From the NCBI GenBank assembly GCA_946402905.1, contig CAMIYC010000009.1, positions 27,401-91,400 of the forward strand: DNA of 64,000 nt, read 5' to 3'. The DNA comes from an uncultured Prevotellaceae bacterium (GTDB taxonomy: Bacteria > Bacteroidota > Bacteroidia > Bacteroidales > Bacteroidaceae). The position numbers were made by a program, and so were the translations under genes. Of the stretch, positions 1-8,878 are shown piece by piece. The notes beneath the pieces are model-generated. The model searched no databases. It had not been told where the DNA came from and saw only the letters and a list, made by a program, of their open reading frames with translations. How positions within the stretch are numbered: the first letter of the stretch is position 1; each line of letters starts with the position of its first letter.

Positions 1-1569
1 AATACGCTTGAACTGAGCGTATTTGCCAAGCGGATAGTATTGGTTGAAGCGGTCGAGGTCGCGCTGGAGCAACTCATAGCACATCAGATATTCGAAAGCC
101 ATGCGGTTGTCGTAGTTCTGCACGAAGAGCAAGCCCAGCATCTGGTCCATCTCTGTGTCGCTGAAGAGGAAGTCACGCTGCTTCTGCCGATAGGCGCGCA
201 GGGTGGCGTAGACAGGATTGTCATTCACCTTTCCTTCCCTGACAAGTTGCTTCTGTTGTTTTGCCCAGTCGTCATAAAACATCGACTTTTCCAGCATGCG
301 CAGGTATTTCATGGCCACCTCATACTGCCCGTTGACGATGTTGCACTCGGCAATACGCTTAGTGAGGCGTCCGCTCTTGCGATGATTGGGTATCGCCTCC
401 TGTGCCTCAAAAGAATAGCGCTCGGCATCGTTGATCATGCCCAGATGATAAAACAACTCGGACGTGGGCAGCGGCGTGGTCATGTCGCGCTGGAAAGAGG
501 GGAACAAGCCCTCTGCCCCATGCTGGTAGAATTCAAACAGGCGGTCGCTCAACTGTCCCTTCATAGCGAGCGCCAGGTTGACACATGCCACGTCGAAAGG
601 CCGCGAGGGCTGTTTCTTCTCCGCCTTGGCGATGACTTTGCTCCACTGCCGTGTCCTCACCAGGAAGTCGTACTCGATGAGGTCGTATTTGAGCGGGTCG
701 TAGGTATGGCTCACGAAAAACCATCCTCCAGCCGCCAGCACCACTGTCAGCACGATGGGTGCCACCGTCTTCTTCCGGAGTGAGGGCAAACAGGCAACCC
801 CAAACGGCAAGAGGGTTGTGACAGCCTCAATAAAGGATTGCATGGCCGGCACATAGACCGGATAGCGGTAATAGCCTATACCTACAAAGAAATTAAACAG
901 CGGATATTGCAACCACTGTGCGAAGAGCAAGATGACAGCCACCGCATAGACCAGCGTGAACAGGCCTGCTGCGGCAGAGGCGAGCGAGCGCCCCCGAAAC
1001 AGTTCGTACACAGCGACATAGCCTGCCACCATGAGCATGGTGGGGCCGAAGAGCCAGTAGAGCACTGGCAAAAACACAACGACATAGAGCAACCGTCTCC
1101 ACAGATTGCCACGCTGCGGCGGGTCGGCGCTCACAGTAGGATAAAGGAGCATCGCCAGCAAGGCAGCCAGCAAGGCGATGACGAAACTGAGCATGACATT
1201 CTCGTCGCCCATGTGTGCCCACAGCATCAACGAGGGTACGAAGCTCAGTGGATACCATGCCGCTGATGCTCCCAGCCGTCGGCACAATATCCATGTCAGG
1301 CACTGCAGGAGCACATAGAGCACTGCTACGATGGCGGCTCCTACCACTGGGATATAGTCAAACTGCGTCAGGAACTCAGCCAGATAGTCAGCCAGTCCGC
1401 CTGGCACTGTGACACGCTCCACGAAATAGCCAGTGTCGAAGAGGAACAACTGGTATTGCTCCTGAAACGACATCACCGACATGTATGGTACCGCCCAAAA
1501 CCAGAATACCACTGCTCCAAAAAGCAGTGAGAGCGTAAACTTCCAGTATTTCGCAACGATATTCCTCAT
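1..1569 (-). CDS. Multi-pass membrane protein, DUF6057-like, partial (C-terminus beyond the window edge); paralogue of the 3683-5332 gene
   Basis: Reverse-strand reading from ATG at 1569: MRNIVAKYWKFTLSLLFGAVVFWFWAVPYMSVMSFQEQYQLFLFDTGYFVERVTVPGGLADYLAEFL..., alignable to the 3683-5332 product. Not in the ORF track because it runs off the edge. Confidence 0.85.
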   Translation of the reverse strand, partial: MRNIVAKYWKFTLSLLFGAVVFWFWAVPYMSVMSFQEQYQLFLFDTGYFVERVTVPGGLADYLAEFLTQFDYIPVVGAAIVAVLYVLLQCLTWILCRRLGASAAWYPLSFVPSLMLWAHMGDENVMLSFVIALLAALLAMLLYPTVSADPPQRGNLWRRLLYVVVFLPVLYWLFGPTMLMVAGYVAVYELFRGRSLASAAAGLFTLVYAVAVILLFAQWLQYPLFNFFVGIGYYRYPVYVPAMQSFIEAVTTLLPFGVACLPSLRKKTVAPIVLTVVLAAGGWFFVSHTYDPLKYDLIEYDFLVRTRQWSKVIAKAEKKQPSRPFDVACVNLALAMKGQLSDRLFEFYQHGAEGLFPSFQRDMTTPLPTSELFYHLGMINDAERYSFEAQEAIPNHRKSGRLTKRIAECNIVNGQYEVAMKYLRMLEKSMFYDDWAKQQKQLVREGKVNDNPVYATLRAYRQKQRDFLFSDTEMDQMLGLLFVQNYDNRMAFEYLMCYELLQRDLDRFNQYYPLGKYAQFKRI

Positions 1570-1581
1570 ACAGAAATTGAG

Positions 1582-2211
1582 TTATTCATCATATACTGTG
1601 ACGATGGTCCCGTCGGGCATACGCTTGGGATAGCTCGTAGGATACAGGCCCTTCAGAAACTCATGCAGCGCCCCCGTCTTCAGGTTTTCCGCCATCCGGC
1701 GTGTATAGCGCTTATACGCCTGATGCACACTGTCTGACTGTGCCATCAACTGGCGGGCGCGCACGGTGTCGGTCTTGGCCATCTCCCTTGCAGCCTGCCG
1801 CAAGGTGCCCATCTCACGGGTATGATTTTCCGTGGCCTGCTTCCATACCTCCAGGGAGTCGTTGCCCATCGTACCCGACGCATGACTCACCCGGCCAATG
1901 ACCACATTCAAGTCGCCTGGCTCGGTGACGACGAGCAAGCGTTGCACTCCGTCGCGGTAATGATAGTCCATAATCAACTGTGCCATGTGGCAAGTGTCGG
2001 TGACGATCTCGAATTTTCCGTCTCTGATATAGACGGAATCGACTGCCTCAGCTGAATTGTCCTCCAGTGGTACAAGGAAGATCTGCTTGTCGTTCAGACG
2101 CGCATCTTCCACCGTGCCATGGATGCGGCACAGATTTTCCTTTTCAGCCGAGCAAGCTGACAACAAGGCAAAAGCCAACAGGGCGAAAGCCCCAAAGATG
2201 TATTTTTTCAT
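1582..2211 (-). CDS. Lipoprotein, DUF4369-like
   Basis: Signal peptide with lipobox (LLSAC); N-terminal GTVEDARLNDKQIFLVPL...VDSVYIRDGKFEI pattern. Confidence 0.75.
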   Translation of the reverse strand: MKKYIFGAFALLAFALLSACSAEKENLCRIHGTVEDARLNDKQIFLVPLEDNSAEAVDSVYIRDGKFEIVTDTCHMAQLIMDYHYRDGVQRLLVVTEPGDLNVVIGRVSHASGTMGNDSLEVWKQATENHTREMGTLRQAAREMAKTDTVRARQLMAQSDSVHQAYKRYTRRMAENLKTGALHEFLKGLYPTSYPKRMPDGTIVTVYDE

Positions 2212-2214
2212 GAT

Positions 2215-3681
2215 TTATCTGATTTTCACTTGTATTCTCTCTTCAGAGGTCACTTGTCGCTGCATCTCCCTCACATCCACCTGCACTCGGGTCTTGGTGA
2301 AGTCGGGCACATTGTAGGCGTCGAACATTTCGGCATAGTATTTTCTCGGGTTGCGCTGTGGCAGCAGGAATGGCTTGCTCACACGGCCCTGATCGTCTAT
2401 GCACGCCAGATAGAGCTTGGTATAGGAGCCGTCCTCGCGCTTGGAGGAGAAGACAAACCAGTGGCTGTCTGACGACCAGTTGTGATAACTCTCGCTGCAG
2501 TCGCTGTTCACCTCCGTCAGGCTTCTCGTCTCATGGGTGCGCAGATCCATCAGCCACAGGTCAGCGTCACGCTGTGCCACCGGGAAGTTGCTGCGGCTCG
2601 ACACGCAATACATCAGCCATCTGCCATCATACGACGGACGGACGATGGTGTAGCTCCGGTCGTCGCGTGGCCCGTTGAGCAACGTGTCTGTCTCCGTGCC
2701 GAAAGCCCCCTTGGCGGCATCAAAGGGAATCGACACCAGCGAGCATTTCACTTTCAGGTATTCTGACGGCACGTCACAGGGTTGAGAGGTGCTATAGTAG
2801 AGGGTCTTGCCATCGCTGGAGAATGCGGGGAAAATCTCCAGGTCGTCGGTCTGCAACAGGGGCGAGAGCAACAGTTCGTTGCTGCGCACGTCGAGTACGG
2901 CCACGTCGCCGAAGCGGTGATACACCTCGAGATTGCTCTTGGCACCGGTGAAGAAAGCCTGGTGCACACTGTTGATTGCGTAGGCGCAATATTGGCCCGA
3001 CGGATGCCAGTAGGCATAGCTGCCGGCGGCTTTGGTCGAGTCGGTCTTGGTGTTGAGCCACCGCTGCACCCCGTCGGTCTGCACCATGGTGCCCCCACCC
3101 TCTCCGCGTATCTGCATCGTCAGCCAGCGCGGGTCGGTGCGGTTGGGGGTATGGCAGTTGAAGCACCGGCCGGGCAACGCGCTCTCCTGCACGACAGGGC
3201 TCTCGTCGAAGGTATGAATATCACGCTGGTAGATGCCGATATTGCCACCCACCTCATAGCCTGGCGGGATGCGGCGGTAGGTCAGTCCGTAGTCTTCGAG
3301 GGCATACCGGCTCACATAGACGGTGAAGTCTTTGTATTGCATCCACTGTCCGTCTTTTCTGGCACAGACCGTAAACGTGAGACTACCACCCGCATTCTGG
3401 CGGGTCAGTTCATGCCAGTCATCGATATCGAAGTCGGCGTAGGTGCCATTGACGTGCAGTTCGCCGCCCTTGCTGCCTTTTACGATCACATCCATGTGGT
3501 CGAAGCCGGCATCTGCCATATTGAAATCGAGGGGTGCGATGCCGGCCGGTATCGTCACGCCCACATAGTCGGGATAAATGGCGGGCAGCTCTCCCGTCCG
3601 TCTCACATTCTCAGGCGTCTGCGTGCAAGCCGACACCAGAAGAGCCAGTATCACCGACAAAACAGGTATTATCTTTCTCAT
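2215..3681 (-). CDS. Lipoprotein with TolB/PD40-like beta-propeller repeats and a CXXCH motif
   Basis: Lipobox LVSAC; repeats such as FPAFSSDGKTLYYSTS and YHNWSSDSHWFVFSSKR; CFNCHTP motif. Confidence 0.8.
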   Translation of the reverse strand: MRKIIPVLSVILALLVSACTQTPENVRRTGELPAIYPDYVGVTIPAGIAPLDFNMADAGFDHMDVIVKGSKGGELHVNGTYADFDIDDWHELTRQNAGGSLTFTVCARKDGQWMQYKDFTVYVSRYALEDYGLTYRRIPPGYEVGGNIGIYQRDIHTFDESPVVQESALPGRCFNCHTPNRTDPRWLTMQIRGEGGGTMVQTDGVQRWLNTKTDSTKAAGSYAYWHPSGQYCAYAINSVHQAFFTGAKSNLEVYHRFGDVAVLDVRSNELLLSPLLQTDDLEIFPAFSSDGKTLYYSTSQPCDVPSEYLKVKCSLVSIPFDAAKGAFGTETDTLLNGPRDDRSYTIVRPSYDGRWLMYCVSSRSNFPVAQRDADLWLMDLRTHETRSLTEVNSDCSESYHNWSSDSHWFVFSSKREDGSYTKLYLACIDDQGRVSKPFLLPQRNPRKYYAEMFDAYNVPDFTKTRVQVDVREMQRQVTSEERIQVKIR

Positions 3682-3682
3682 C

Positions 3683-5332
3683 TCATTGCCCTCCCATCAT
3701 TTTTCTCACATACCGGCCATAAGCACTGCTCTCATCCCTGCCCTGCGATTGTATGCACTTCACGGCATCCTGATAGCCACGGGGCATATACTGATAGCCG
3801 CCATACTGCTGCACCCACGACATGTATTGCATGAAGCCCTGCGCATTGCCCTTGAGCAGCATCTCGCCCATGAAATAGTCAAGGGCCATCTTATTTTCAG
3901 GGTTATCTACGAAGAGCAGGCCCAGCATCTTGTCAATCTCGGCGTAGCTGTAGAGGAAATCTTTTTTGAAGCGTTTCTGCCGGAGTGGTCCGTAAACAGG
4001 ATGCCGGTCTACCTGCTCATCATGATAGAGCAGTGGCTCGATTTCCTGTGCCCAGGAACGGTAGAAGAGCGATTTCTTCAGCAACGCCAGATGCTTGGCA
4101 GCCAACTGATACTGGCCGTTGACAATCAGGCATTCGACGATGCGCTTGGTGAAACGCCCGCTCTTTCGGGCATTGAGAATCGACTCCTGCAGGTCGCGCA
4201 TATAGCGATAGGCGGAGTTGACCATGCCCAGCCGCCAGAATGCCTCAGCGGTGGGGATATTCGAGGTGAGGTCTCTCTCCATGGGCATGATGAGGGCATC
4301 CTCACCACTCTGATAATAGTCGAACATCCCATCGGCCAGCCGGCGCTCCATGGCGAGGGCCAGGTTGACACAGTTGCATGAGAATGGGTGTTTCACCTGA
4401 TACTGACCGGCCCGGTCGATAATCTCCGCCCACCGCTCATGGCGCACGAGATAATCCTGGCGGATGACTTCGTACTTGTCGCGGTCGTAACTGCCATTGG
4501 CCAGGCAGGCGAGGACCAGAAGCATCCCGATGGAGACGGCACAGACGACGGAAACGGCCGCCTTGCTGCCGGAGGACCGACGGCGCGACCATACCCTGGC
4601 CAACAACAGCAGTGCCACCACGACCGCAGGGATGAGGGCCATGAGCACGTGATATTGCATGGGAATGCGATAGTAATTCAGTCCTAAAAGCACCATTTTC
4701 AGCGGCCATTGCACCAGAAGCAGCGAGGCTGCATACTGCGAGAGCAGCATCAACAGGGGCAGCCACAGGGCTTGCTTGCCCGACTGCACGATGCGTATCA
4801 GCACATAGCTCCAGGCCAGAGGTCCCGACAGCCAGTAAAGCAATGGTACGACCAACAAGTCGGGCCATGACCATCGGCTGTCTTTCCAACCAAGGGCTGC
4901 GATGAGGGCGGCTGTCATAGTGAGCAGCAGGGCTACAGGATAGGAGAGCAGCACGCTCTCGTCGCCCATCAGCCACAGCAATAATACAGGAGGCACCATG
5001 CTCAGCGGCACATATCCCGACGGCATCTCGCGCCACTGACGCCGCATCAAGAGCCACGTCAGCTGTTGCAGACAGACGAAGATGAAAGCCAGGACAAGAG
5101 CCCCCAGCCAACTGACATGATAAAACTGCACCAGGAATTCACTGACATAGTCGGCCAGCCCCCCGGCCACGCCGAGTCGCTCCACCAGATAATCACCGGT
5201 GAAAAGGAAGAGCTGATATTGCTCCTGATATGACAAGGCATGTGGATAACAGAGCCACCAATACAAGAAGATCAGCGTGCCTAACAGTCCACTGAGGCAT
5301 GATTTCCAATATGTCGACACCATATTTCTCAT
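3683..5332 (-). CDS. Multi-pass membrane protein, DUF6057-like
   Basis: ORF 3683..5386 with start trimmed to MRNMVSTYWKS by alignment to the paralogue at 1-1569; many hydrophobic segments. Confidence 0.8.
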   Translation of the reverse strand: MRNMVSTYWKSCLSGLLGTLIFLYWWLCYPHALSYQEQYQLFLFTGDYLVERLGVAGGLADYVSEFLVQFYHVSWLGALVLAFIFVCLQQLTWLLMRRQWREMPSGYVPLSMVPPVLLLWLMGDESVLLSYPVALLLTMTAALIAALGWKDSRWSWPDLLVVPLLYWLSGPLAWSYVLIRIVQSGKQALWLPLLMLLSQYAASLLLVQWPLKMVLLGLNYYRIPMQYHVLMALIPAVVVALLLLARVWSRRRSSGSKAAVSVVCAVSIGMLLVLACLANGSYDRDKYEVIRQDYLVRHERWAEIIDRAGQYQVKHPFSCNCVNLALAMERRLADGMFDYYQSGEDALIMPMERDLTSNIPTAEAFWRLGMVNSAYRYMRDLQESILNARKSGRFTKRIVECLIVNGQYQLAAKHLALLKKSLFYRSWAQEIEPLLYHDEQVDRHPVYGPLRQKRFKKDFLYSYAEIDKMLGLLFVDNPENKMALDYFMGEMLLKGNAQGFMQYMSWVQQYGGYQYMPRGYQDAVKCIQSQGRDESSAYGRYVRKMMGGQ

Positions 5333-5396
5333 CAACGTGCAAAGGTAGTTAAAAAAATCGTTTATGCGAGCGTAAAGAAAAAACATTTTTGCTTGA

Positions 5397-5433
5397 CCTA
5401 AAAAATCCGCCCCGTCTGTGTGACGGGGCGGAT
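5397..5433 (-). terminator. Rho-independent terminator of the SusCD-type operon
   Basis: Perfect 12-bp stem ATCCGCCCCGTC/GACGGGGCGGAT with 5-nt loop, followed on the minus strand by TTTTTT. Confidence 0.9.
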
Positions 5434-5453
5434 GCTATGCAAGAGAGTAAAAA

Positions 5454-7013
5454 TTACTTTTTCTTGAATGCCCACCAGGTGGCCTCTGTCCAACCGCCTG
5501 TACCAGCCTGAGGATAGATGAGTTTGAGATGGTTGCCATCCAACTGCATAATCTCAAAGTCGGTAGGACATGTTGTAGCATCATGACCATCGCTGTGTGA
5601 GTTGATCTGGAAGGGGAAGAGGATCGAGCCGGCGTCGGTGTGCAATCTGCCGTATGCCCAGGCACTCTGTGAACCATCAGCAGAAGCAATCGTACGCTTG
5701 CCCATACCCCAATCTCGTATTTCAAACTTACCAGAACGTATCTCCTTGCCATTGGCATCATAAGACTTGACAGCTGCTGTCTTCCAGTCGAAAGTCATAT
5801 AAGCGTTTGGATCTTCCTCGCCAGTGGCATTGCCAGTGTCGGAATGGCCGAGCTGACCCGTCAGGTCGGCAGGAGCACATCCCCACCAGATGCCATTGCC
5901 ATCCTTGCAGAAACTGTCGCCGTCGCCAGGAGCATAACCAAGGTTGCCCCAAGCACCACCGTCAGTACGGAACTCTGTATCCCATGTCCACGCTTTTGTC
6001 CCAAAATCTGTGAGGGCACACTCTGCATCAGAATTGCTCTTGAAAGCCCACCATGTGGCCTCTGTCCAGCCGCCTGTACCGGCCTGAGGATAAATCAGCT
6101 TGAGATGATTGGCATCCAACTGCATGATCTCAAACTCGGTAGGACATGTTGTAGCATCATGACCATCGCTGTGTGAGTTGATCTGGAATGGGAACAAGAT
6201 AGAACCTGCGGTGGTCTTAAGCGTGCCATACGACCAGTTGGCCTGAGACCCATCCTTGGAAGCCTTGTCGCGCACACCTGTCCAGCCTTCCACAGAGTAT
6301 TTACCCCTACGTATCTGGTTTCCACCAGCATCGTAAGTGATGATATTACCATCATCATAGAATTCCATATAGGCATTAGGACTTTCCTCGCCAGTGGCAA
6401 CTTGAGTGTCGGAATGGTTGAGCTGACCCGTCAGGTCGGCAGGAGCACATCCCCACCAGATACCATTTCCTTCGTTGCAGAAAGAGTCACCGTCGCCGGG
6501 AGCATAGCCAAGGTTGCCCCAAGCGCCATGATCGTCACGGAACTCAGTGTCCCATGTCCATACCTTATAGCCGTAGGCATCGCTGGCAAGCAGGCGCATC
6601 TCAGGACTCAGCTCAGTAGGTACATAGACATTGACCGTCCTTTCACCTGTGATGACATTGCCATTGAAATCGCGTGTCTCAATATAGAAGGTCTGAGAGG
6701 TGGGATTTCCACGCTTAGGAACAATTTTGAATTTACCGTTGGCAACACCAGAGACGAGGTCATTTCTCACTCCTTCTTCGTCTTTCTGATAGATGGTGAC
6801 AACACGTGACGGAGATGTGGTGAATGTAAAGTAGTTGCCATCAGCCGCCTCTGTAGTATAAGTCTCATCACTATATTGTACAAAGGAGAAGCCGCTGGAT
6901 AGTTGCTCAGGTGTCAGACTCGAGTTGCCCGGAGTGCTGATATCATCCTTAGATGGGTCGCATGCTGTCAGCAAACCGACCACAGCCATCATAAATAATA
7001 TAGATTTTTTCAT
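5454..7013 (-). CDS. Surface lipoprotein with two tandem ~160-aa repeats, probably a glycan-binding protein of the SusCD locus
   Basis: Lipobox (VGLLTAC); two copies of WTWDTEFR..GAWGNLGYAPGDGDSFC...NSHSDGHDATTCPT.FEIMQLD.NHLKLIYPQAGTGGWTEATWWAFK; downstream of susC/susD. Confidence 0.8.
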   Translation of the reverse strand: MKKSILFMMAVVGLLTACDPSKDDISTPGNSSLTPEQLSSGFSFVQYSDETYTTEAADGNYFTFTTSPSRVVTIYQKDEEGVRNDLVSGVANGKFKIVPKRGNPTSQTFYIETRDFNGNVITGERTVNVYVPTELSPEMRLLASDAYGYKVWTWDTEFRDDHGAWGNLGYAPGDGDSFCNEGNGIWWGCAPADLTGQLNHSDTQVATGEESPNAYMEFYDDGNIITYDAGGNQIRRGKYSVEGWTGVRDKASKDGSQANWSYGTLKTTAGSILFPFQINSHSDGHDATTCPTEFEIMQLDANHLKLIYPQAGTGGWTEATWWAFKSNSDAECALTDFGTKAWTWDTEFRTDGGAWGNLGYAPGDGDSFCKDGNGIWWGCAPADLTGQLGHSDTGNATGEEDPNAYMTFDWKTAAVKSYDANGKEIRSGKFEIRDWGMGKRTIASADGSQSAWAYGRLHTDAGSILFPFQINSHSDGHDATTCPTDFEIMQLDGNHLKLIYPQAGTGGWTEATWWAFKKK

Positions 7014-7044
7014 TTTGTGTGCATTTTTAATGATTTAATTATAA

Positions 7045-8838
7045 TCACCAGCCCGTATACTCAGCGTCAGCAGATGTCCAACCATCGTTTTGTTTCACTG
7101 TGCCAAGTGCTATCTGAGTCTCAGGCATCTTCTGGAATCCGGCAGTAGCATTGTAGCGCGCAACATATCCACCATTGTGTGCCCTGTTGATATCAGGATT
7201 TCCACAATAATAAATATCTTGGTTTTCCTGCTTGGCAAGAGCAGTAGCAGCAATGTGCCATCTGCGTATGTCGTTCCAACGGATACCCTCGCACGCCAAC
7301 TCCCAGCGACGCTCATTCTGCAGAGCCATGAGAGAATAAGAAGCAATTGGATCAAGACCCGCACGAGCACGCACTTTATTAATACCTGTCACATCTTCTT
7401 TCAACTCGCTCTGCATCAGCAGCACGTCAGCAAATCGAATCAGCACCAAGTCGTGAATATTGCTCAGCTGGAAATTATCCACACCCGACGTCTCCCAGTT
7501 GTCTGGGTACATCAGAGTCTCAAAACATGCCACATACTCTTTGGGAGTACCGTCATCATTCTTGATAGAACCATCATTCTTTGAACAGATGGGAGACCAT
7601 TTCTTGGAGTAATAGTCAGACTCCTGCACAAAGTCGGCCCATCCACCACGTACATAGTTGGGCATTTCGTTCTTGTCGTTGACATCGCAAACTGTTGCCT
7701 TGAGGCGCACGTCTTTTCCATCAGGATCAGCAGCCTTCCAGTCTTTCACCAAGTTGGGTGCCACAGGTCCGGCTCCCCATCCCTGTCCGAAAGGATAGGT
7801 GTTTCCATAAGCCTGTCCACCGCGCACTCCGAAATGCAGGGCGATACCATTGGCGTAGCCGATCGTAGTTGACCAAGAAGCCAGTTTGTTAAACTTAATC
7901 GAGAAGAGAGCCTCAGGATTGATGGCATTGTCATCCTCTACCCATTTCAGGCCTTGATTCTGTGTATATGGATAATCGTTGACCACCAATTTGTTGGTAT
8001 AAGCCCACAAGTTGCGGAAATCAGGAACCAATGAATAACCAGAGTTGTCCACACAGTCGTCAATATACTTAATAACATCTGCTTTGGTGAGAGTCGTTCC
8101 ATCATTCAACTCAACAGAAGTCAGTGGATTGTAGGTGGTACTTGTCAGAGCGGTGATGTCTGTACCATTGCAATACATACCTGTATAGAACAGCCAGGCA
8201 CGGCCAAGCATAGCCTCGGCAGTGTATTTGTCCACACGACCGGCAGTAGTAGCCTTTACGGCAGGTAAGTATTCACATGCGTCGCGGAGATCCTGAAGAA
8301 TCTGTGCCCACAACACTTTCACGTCGCCCTGACTTGTTTCTGCCTGCTCAGGATCCAGTACCAATGGCACATTTCCATACATGGAAGCCAGCTCATAGTA
8401 ATAGAAAGCACGGAGGAACAACGTCTCGCCCATACCTTGCTTTTTGGGAGCTTCGTCCATACTCTCCGCTTCCTGGAGCACCTTCAGCAACGTGTTGGCA
8501 CGTGCGATACCAGAGAATCGGTCTACGTAAAACTGATTGGTCATGTCTGCATTGTAATTACAGATCAGATCCTCAGCTTGCATCAATTTGTCATTCGTAC
8601 CGCCACCACCAAGCTGGTCATCGCTGGCAAGGCATGCCAGATACTCAAACGACATCTGAGGATTGGCATGTGTCGTATTCAGATTCTGATAAACACCAGC
8701 AAGCACAGCCTCTACGTCCTCATCGGTCTGGGGAAACTCGCTGGTAGACATCTCGCCGATATTCTCTACATTGTCCAGGTCACAAGAAGTGAGGCCCAGT
8801 GTAGCAACAGCAGCGGCAAATAAAAATATCTTTTTCAT
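7045..8838 (-). CDS. RagB/SusD family nutrient uptake outer membrane lipoprotein
   Basis: Lipobox LTSC; SusD-type motifs (AEAMLGRAWLFY, RFADVLLMQSE, NEVRARAGL-like NKVRARAGLDPI, RRWELACEGIRWNDIRRW). Confidence 0.95.
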   Translation of the reverse strand: MKKIFLFAAAVATLGLTSCDLDNVENIGEMSTSEFPQTDEDVEAVLAGVYQNLNTTHANPQMSFEYLACLASDDQLGGGGTNDKLMQAEDLICNYNADMTNQFYVDRFSGIARANTLLKVLQEAESMDEAPKKQGMGETLFLRAFYYYELASMYGNVPLVLDPEQAETSQGDVKVLWAQILQDLRDACEYLPAVKATTAGRVDKYTAEAMLGRAWLFYTGMYCNGTDITALTSTTYNPLTSVELNDGTTLTKADVIKYIDDCVDNSGYSLVPDFRNLWAYTNKLVVNDYPYTQNQGLKWVEDDNAINPEALFSIKFNKLASWSTTIGYANGIALHFGVRGGQAYGNTYPFGQGWGAGPVAPNLVKDWKAADPDGKDVRLKATVCDVNDKNEMPNYVRGGWADFVQESDYYSKKWSPICSKNDGSIKNDDGTPKEYVACFETLMYPDNWETSGVDNFQLSNIHDLVLIRFADVLLMQSELKEDVTGINKVRARAGLDPIASYSLMALQNERRWELACEGIRWNDIRRWHIAATALAKQENQDIYYCGNPDINRAHNGGYVARYNATAGFQKMPETQIALGTVKQNDGWTSADAEYTGW

Positions 8839-8878
8839 ATTCTTTATTTTCTATAATGTAGTTTTAAAACTTTGCGTC

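Noticed and set aside
1582-2211. Treating the four-gene 1-5332 operon as part of the SusCD locus
   Set aside because: A strong terminator at 5397-5433 separates it from the SusCD operon.
2782-3834. 350-aa plus-strand ORF
   Set aside because: Antisense to the propeller lipoprotein gene, which has signal peptide, lipobox and propeller repeats.
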